8,871 bases of DNA, taken from NCBI GenBank assembly GCA_027858795.1, contig JAQICF010000176.1:1-8871 (forward strand). The letters are read 5' to 3'. A program made the translations under genes and the position numbers. This document shows positions 5,611 to 8,871 of the stretch, piece by piece. Source of the stretch: Candidatus Delongbacteria bacterium (GTDB lineage Bacteria > Delongbacteria > UBA4055). Each line of letters begins with the position of its first letter. The stretch's first letter is position 1. The notes beneath the pieces are model-generated. The model searched no databases and was not told where the DNA came from. It saw only the letters and a list, made by a program, of their open reading frames with translations.

Positions 5611-5735
5611 AAAAAAGTTTAAAAGCAAAGAAGTTCAAGGAGAAGTATTAAATTTCAAGAGGGAGCTTAGAAATACTAAGTGACCTCGACTAAATTTATA
5701 CTTCGTCGCAGAAATTCAAAGCTTTTACCTTTTTA
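5611..5735. repeat. Long imperfect inverted repeat, about 125 nt
   Basis: The gap between the two convergent genes folds on itself over almost its whole length. The core runs from 5642 to 5704: GAAGTAT pairs with ATACTTC, AAATTT with AAATTT, GAGG with CCTC, and CTTAG with CTAAG around the loop AAATA. Outer arms continue: GAAGTTC (5630-5636) with GAAATTC (5711-5717, one mismatch) and AAAAGC (5621-5626) with GCTTTT (5721-5726), then A-T pairs to about 5735. The outer edge reaches the DUF1846 stop codon. On the minus strand the repeat ends in eight T (5609-5616). It could be a MITE-like element, a second terminator or a structured 3' UTR. Confidence 0.6.
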
Positions 5736-7250
5736 TGAAATAAATAAATTTTTTGAAGAAAATACCGGATCAGAAGTCAAATGCACTCCTAATTTTCTCA
5801 TGCCCACTTCATCTCCCGGTGAAGGAATATGAGTTATATGAACTTCGCATCTTGCAAGATCTTTCAAATGCTTTATTGCTATTGCAGCAGTAGGATTTGT
5901 AAGAGCACTAATACTCATTGCGATCATTATTTCTTCAAGGTCTAAACTTACTACTTTACCTTTCAAAATATCTTTATTTAATGATGAAATTGCATCAATG
6001 ACGTTTTCTGGTATTAGATGTATACTATCAGGAATACCTGCTAAATGCTTTACCGCATTAATTACCAAACTTGCAGAAGCATGCATCAATGAAGAGTTTT
6101 TAGCCGTGATAATAGTACCATCCGAAAGCTCAATTGCTGCTCCGCAGTAAATACCATTTTCTCCTTTGTTCTCTTTTTCTGCTTCTTCAGATTCTTTTCT
6201 TGCTTCAACAAGAACTTTACGATCTTCAACTTTTGCACCAATATTATTCATAATAAGCATTGATCTATCAACGGTTTCTTTGTCGATTAATCCTAATGCA
6301 TATTCGCATGCAGATCTTAAATATCTACGAATTACCTCATGATGGGAAGCATATTGAGTGGCTTCATCATCAAAAATACCGCTCCCAGCTCTGTTTACAC
6401 CCATATCTGTTGGGGATTTGTAAAAGGCTTCTTTCCCTGTAATTTTTTCTAAGATCCTTCTCAGTAAAGGAAATGCGTCAATATCTCGGTTATAATTTAC
6501 GGTCTTAATATCGTATGCTTCTAGGTGATGGTGATCTATGAGATTCACATCTTTCAGATCGACAGTTGCTGCCTCATAAGCTATATTAACTTTATGCTTT
6601 AGGGGCAAATTCCATATCGGGAAAGTTTCAAATTTTGCGTATCCGGCATTTATACCTTTTTTATACTCGTGGTAAAGCTGACTTAAACAAGTTGCTAATT
6701 TTCCGCTTCCGGGTCCGGGTCCTGTTACTATTACAATAGGCTTTGTAGTCTCAATGAAAGGATTCGCACCATAACCTTCATCACTTACAATTAGATCAAC
6801 ATCAGTAGGGTAACCCTTGGTGAATTGATGAGTGTAAACCTTTACACCTCTTCTTTCTAACTTATTTTTAAACGCTTTAGCTGAAGGTTGATTTTCATAT
6901 CTTGTAATAACAACTGAGCCTATATTCATACCCCATTCTTTGAAATCATCTATAGTTTTCATAGCATCTCGATCATAAGAAATACCAAAATCTGCCCTGA
7001 TCTTCTTTCTTTCGATATCCCCCGCATAAATACACATTATTATATCAATTTTATCTTTAAGCTTTTGAAGTAATCTCATTTTTACATTCGGATCAAATCC
7101 GGGCAGAACTCTTGATGCATGATAATCAAATAACAACTTTCCGCCAAATTCAAGATACAGCTTATCATTGAACTTATTAACCCTCTCAAATATCTCCTGA
7201 GTTTGTTCTTCTAAATATTTTTCATTGTCAAAACCTTTTTTCATTGGCAT
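5733..7250 (-). CDS. DUF1846 family protein (UPF0371), function not established
   Basis: The 505-residue product matches the DUF1846/UPF0371 family in length and in signature stretches: [11 protein letters not shown] (6-16), [20 protein letters not shown] (31-50), [16 protein letters not shown] GFDPN (51-55), [14 protein letters not shown] (155-168) and [20 protein letters not shown] (173-192). The GPGPGSGK at 177-184 resembles a phosphate-binding P-loop. Other family-like blocks are [12 protein letters not shown] (237-248), [14 protein letters not shown] (279-292), and a C-terminal domain rich in small residues ([19 protein letters not shown], 366-384). The family is found in Firmicutes, Actinobacteria and others, has a solved structure, and has no biochemical role I can state. 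It is a soluble cytoplasmic protein. AAGGGGA (7257-7263 on the plus strand) lies six bases before ATG 7250; Met3 is a second possible start. It appears to be monocistronic. Confidence 0.9.
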   Translation of the reverse strand: MPMKKGFDNEKYLEEQTQEIFERVNKFNDKLYLEFGGKLLFDYHASRVLPGFDPNVKMRLLQKLKDKIDIIMCIYAGDIERKKIRADFGISYDRDAMKTIDDFKEWGMNIGSVVITRYENQPSAKAFKNKLERRGVKVYTHQFTKGYPTDVDLIVSDEGYGANPFIETTKPIVIVTGPGPGSGKLATCLSQLYHEYKKGINAGYAKFETFPIWNLPLKHKVNIAYEAATVDLKDVNLIDHHHLEAYDIKTVNYNRDIDAFPLLRRILEKITGKEAFYKSPTDMGVNRAGSGIFDDEATQYASHHEVIRRYLRSACEYALGLIDKETVDRSMLIMNNIGAKVEDRKVLVEARKESEEAEKENKGENGIYCGAAIELSDGTIITAKNSSLMHASASLVINAVKHLAGIPDSIHLIPENVIDAISSLNKDILKGKVVSLDLEEIMIAMSISALTNPTAAIAIKHLKDLARCEVHITHIPSPGDEVGMRKLGVHLTSDPVFSSKNLFIS

Positions 7251-7281
7251 GCTTTTCCCCTTTTATAAAAAAATTCATATT

Positions 7282-7294
7282 ATTGTTGAACAAT
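7282..7294. promoter_or_regulatory. 13-nt palindrome in the DUF1846 leader, possible operator
   Basis: ATTGTTGAACAAT is a perfect inverted repeat about a central G. It lies between the candidate promoter of the DUF1846 gene and its ribosome binding site. The size and symmetry suit a dimeric repressor site, but a short palindrome is also plausible by chance in AT-rich DNA. Confidence 0.25.
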
Positions 7295-7305
7295 TGTATT
7301 CATAG

Positions 7306-7334
7306 AATTTATGATATAAAAAGGAAATTATCAA
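7306..7334 (-). promoter_or_regulatory. Candidate promoter of the DUF1846 gene
   Basis: On the minus strand, TTGATA (7329-7334) is followed after exactly 17 nt by TAAATT (7306-7311). The hexamers match the sigma-70 consensus at 5/6 and 4/6. Transcription would start near 7299 and give a leader of roughly 50 nt. The promoter begins just after the terminator of the outer-membrane protein gene, consistent with separate units. Confidence 0.45.
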
Positions 7335-7340
7335 TACTGA

Positions 7341-7372
7341 TTAAAATAAAAAACCCCGAATATTCGGGGTTT
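7341..7372 (-). terminator. Intrinsic terminator of the outer-membrane protein gene
   Basis: AAACCCCGAA (7351-7360) and TTCGGGGTTT (7363-7372) form a perfect 22-nt palindrome. On the minus strand it is followed by a T-rich tract (7341-7350), the order expected for a Rho-independent terminator of the leftward gene ending at 7414. The palindrome differs by one base from the one at 5577-5598. Confidence 0.85.
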
Positions 7373-7388
7373 ATATATCGTAAGGTAA

Positions 7389-7409
7389 AGACGTACTACC
7401 AGTACATCT
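7389..7409. repeat. Short palindrome after the outer-membrane protein gene
   Basis: AGACGTACT (7389-7397) pairs with AGTACATCT (7401-7409) around ACC, with 8 of 9 positions paired. It lies in the 3' untranslated region, between the stop codon and the terminator. On the minus strand it reads AGATGTACT...AGTACGTCT, similar in style to short dispersed palindromes in other bacterial intergenic regions. Confidence 0.45.
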
Positions 7410-7413
7410 CTAA

Positions 7414-8871
7414 TTAAAATTTTATTGCTGTTGAGATACTAATTGTTTTTATCGTTTCATTCTTACCTTCTATCTCACCATCACCGTTCATATCTTCAAA
7501 AGTATATCTGTAATCGAATATAATTGATGTTCCTTCGTTAATATTATATCCCAGAGTATATCCCATTATTGAACCAGATGTCTTCCAGTCCGTAAAATCC
7601 TCCACATTATTCTGCATATAATATGCTTTTGCTACGGATATTTTGGGTATAAGTGTCTCACTTAATGCGAATTCCCCTGATATTGATTTGACTGATTCAA
7701 TATCACTGCCAGCTTCATTTGATCTCAGGTCCTGATAATTTGCTTGAATAGAAAACCAATCCCATGCGTTGAAATGTAATCCAACAAAATATCCATCAAG
7801 TCCCGGAACTAATTCCAGCATATCTTCTTTTGTTACAAATGTTCCACCAAAGTAAGTTGCTCTTTCCATTTCATAGGTCGGGTTGAAATAACCAAAAAGA
7901 AATTCACCATCAGTATGTCTATATTCTGCTGAAAGTATAAATGGACCTGCTTTTGCCCTGAATCCCGGAGCTGAATATCCCCATCCATAATCTTGTATCT
8001 GAGCAAATTGACCATAAATATCAATTGTCATAAAATCATTTTTGAAGATTGGATAACCAATATCAACTCCCCAGATAGTTACTTGCTCTTCTAGATTTGT
8101 GAACTCTTCAAGATCTTCTTTTTTAATTGAATCCGCTTCAGGAAGAACATTGATAGCTGTATTTGCAAAATTTGAGTCATTGTCTGAATAGTACAAATAA
8201 TAATCAAACCATGTTGCAAATTTATCATCCTCAGGGAACCTGTCGATCTCGTTCGGATATTCATCATCATCATTGTCTCTTAAACCGTTAAATTGATTAA
8301 GATCAGTTGCGTAGGTAGCACCTATTGCAAGATCACCCCAAACTTTATAAAAACCTCTCACTCCAAAAAGCATACCGGGTTTATCAGTGAAAAGTTCTTT
8401 ATAGTTATTAACTAACATCTCACCACCGAATTTCTCACCTTCAAAAGAAAGTTCCATACCAATTCTTTTGTAAGCAGGATATTCGATCATATTCGAGTAA
8501 CCATCAACTATAATGTTATATCCCAGGTAAGTATAGTCCAATCCACCTAATCTGATATAGAACGGATCACCTTTTCTTGCCCATCGGACATAATAAATTT
8601 TATCTATGTAATCTTCCAATTCATCCCAATCCTCGCTGCGGACATTTCCTTCTTCATCAATCAGTAACTGAGCATCCAGTCCAAATCCGAACTTACCAAT
8701 TGGCACATCAAATCGGAAGCCGATCTGCTGGTAATTTTGTCCATCTATACTTATACCACCTATTATTGCAGTTCCTGAAACTCCGGTATCTTCTGTATTG
8801 TTAGTCGGTGGTGCAGAAGTTTCCTCATCTTGAGCAAACGCTAAACTTAACATCAAAGTTAAGAGCACTAT
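7414..8871 (-). CDS. Outer-membrane beta-barrel (porin-like) protein, 5' end beyond window
   Basis: The frame is open to the right edge. The visible N-terminus (IVLLTLMLSLAFA, then QDEE) is the hydrophobic core and AFA cleavage site of a Sec signal peptide whose basic start is missing. The GTG at 8866-8868 lies inside this core and is probably not the true start. After an acidic linker (about 15-30, counting from that GTG), the protein alternates aromatic and small residues in beta-strand fashion, e.g. GFRFDVPIGKFGFGLDAQLL and FSIQANYQDL. It ends TISISTAIKF, with the C-terminal Phe recognised by the BAM assembly machinery. A loop at 198-215 (RDNDDDEYPNEIDRFPEDD) resembles a degenerate thrombospondin type-3 calcium motif, and DMNGDGEIE (459-467) resembles an EF-hand loop. 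Substrate and exact family are unknown. A palindromic terminator follows. Confidence 0.82.
   Translation of the reverse strand: MVLLTLMLSLAFAQDEETSAPPTNNTEDTGVSGTAIIGGISIDGQNYQQIGFRFDVPIGKFGFGLDAQLLIDEEGNVRSEDWDELEDYIDKIYYVRWARKGDPFYIRLGGLDYTYLGYNIIVDGYSNMIEYPAYKRIGMELSFEGEKFGGEMLVNNYKELFTDKPGMLFGVRGFYKVWGDLAIGATYATDLNQFNGLRDNDDDEYPNEIDRFPEDDKFATWFDYYLYYSDNDSNFANTAINVLPEADSIKKEDLEEFTNLEEQVTIWGVDIGYPIFKNDFMTIDIYGQFAQIQDYGWGYSAPGFRAKAGPFILSAEYRHTDGEFLFGYFNPTYEMERATYFGGTFVTKEDMLELVPGLDGYFVGLHFNAWDWFSIQANYQDLRSNEAGSDIESVKSISGEFALSETLIPKISVAKAYYMQNNVEDFTDWKTSGSIMGYTLGYNINEGTSIIFDYRYTFEDMNGDGEIEGKNETIKTISISTAIKF

Noticed and set aside
5642..5704. Kink-turn motif in the long inverted repeat
   Set aside because: The GAG/TGA loop could form tandem G-A pairs, but the 3-nt bulge that defines a kink-turn is missing.
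5605..5740. Insertion sequence remnant
   Set aside because: The inverted repeat has no transposase frame and no clear target-site duplication; a non-autonomous element remains only one possibility.
6260..6442. Plus-strand open frame of 60 codons inside the DUF1846 gene
   Set aside because: It is antisense to a well-conserved family protein and shows no motif or ribosome binding evidence.
7833..8804. Several 60-75 codon frames on both strands over the outer-membrane protein gene
   Set aside because: They overlap the beta-barrel gene in other frames, are low in complexity (e.g. Met- and Gln-rich), and have no independent support.

Overview
This AT-rich window carries eight protein-coding genes, two of them cut by the window edges, and one small RNA gene. 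It reads as chromosomal DNA of a Gram-negative bacterium. Evidence for an outer membrane is a GT9 (LPS-type) glycosyltransferase, a beta-barrel protein ending in Phe, and two lipoproteins. The PdxA N-terminal motif GDINGVG, which I associate with Bacteroidetes-like PdxA, and promoter candidates of the form TTG-N19/20-TAnnTT suggest a low-GC lineage of, or near, the FCB group (Bacteroidota, Cloacimonadota or relatives). That placement is an inference. No mobile element, phage gene, CRISPR array or tRNA is visible.

Layout. 1-215 (-): start of a small lipoprotein, cut by the left edge. 409-1473 (+): GT9 glycosyltransferase of the heptosyltransferase type. 1538-2740 (+): acetate kinase. 2848-2948 (+): bacterial small SRP RNA with its own promoter and U-tract. 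3006-4007 (+): PdxA (vitamin B6 synthesis), ending 2 bp from a convergent unknown gene at 4010-4588 (-). 4720-5589 (+): substrate-binding lipoprotein of the BtuF/FepB type. 5733-7250 (-): DUF1846 protein. 7414-8871 (-): outer-membrane beta-barrel protein whose signal peptide is cut by the right edge.

The genes are mostly single transcription units with unrelated housekeeping or envelope roles: cell-surface sugar assembly, acetate/ATP metabolism, PLP synthesis, membrane protein targeting, metal-chelate or corrinoid capture, and outer-membrane transport. I see no multi-gene system.

The less ordinary content lies between the genes. There are three blocks of 7-nt periodic DNA, two of them facing each other as an inverted repeat beginning at the ackA stop. 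A 32-nt hairpin starts at the GT9 stop. A roughly 125-nt imperfect inverted repeat fills the gap after the DUF1846 gene. Two terminators 1.8 kb apart are nearly identical. The SRP RNA has a UAGC tetraloop and an internal 10-nt duplication. I did not find a convincing new biological system. The best candidates for follow-up are the heptad repeats and the long inverted repeat.
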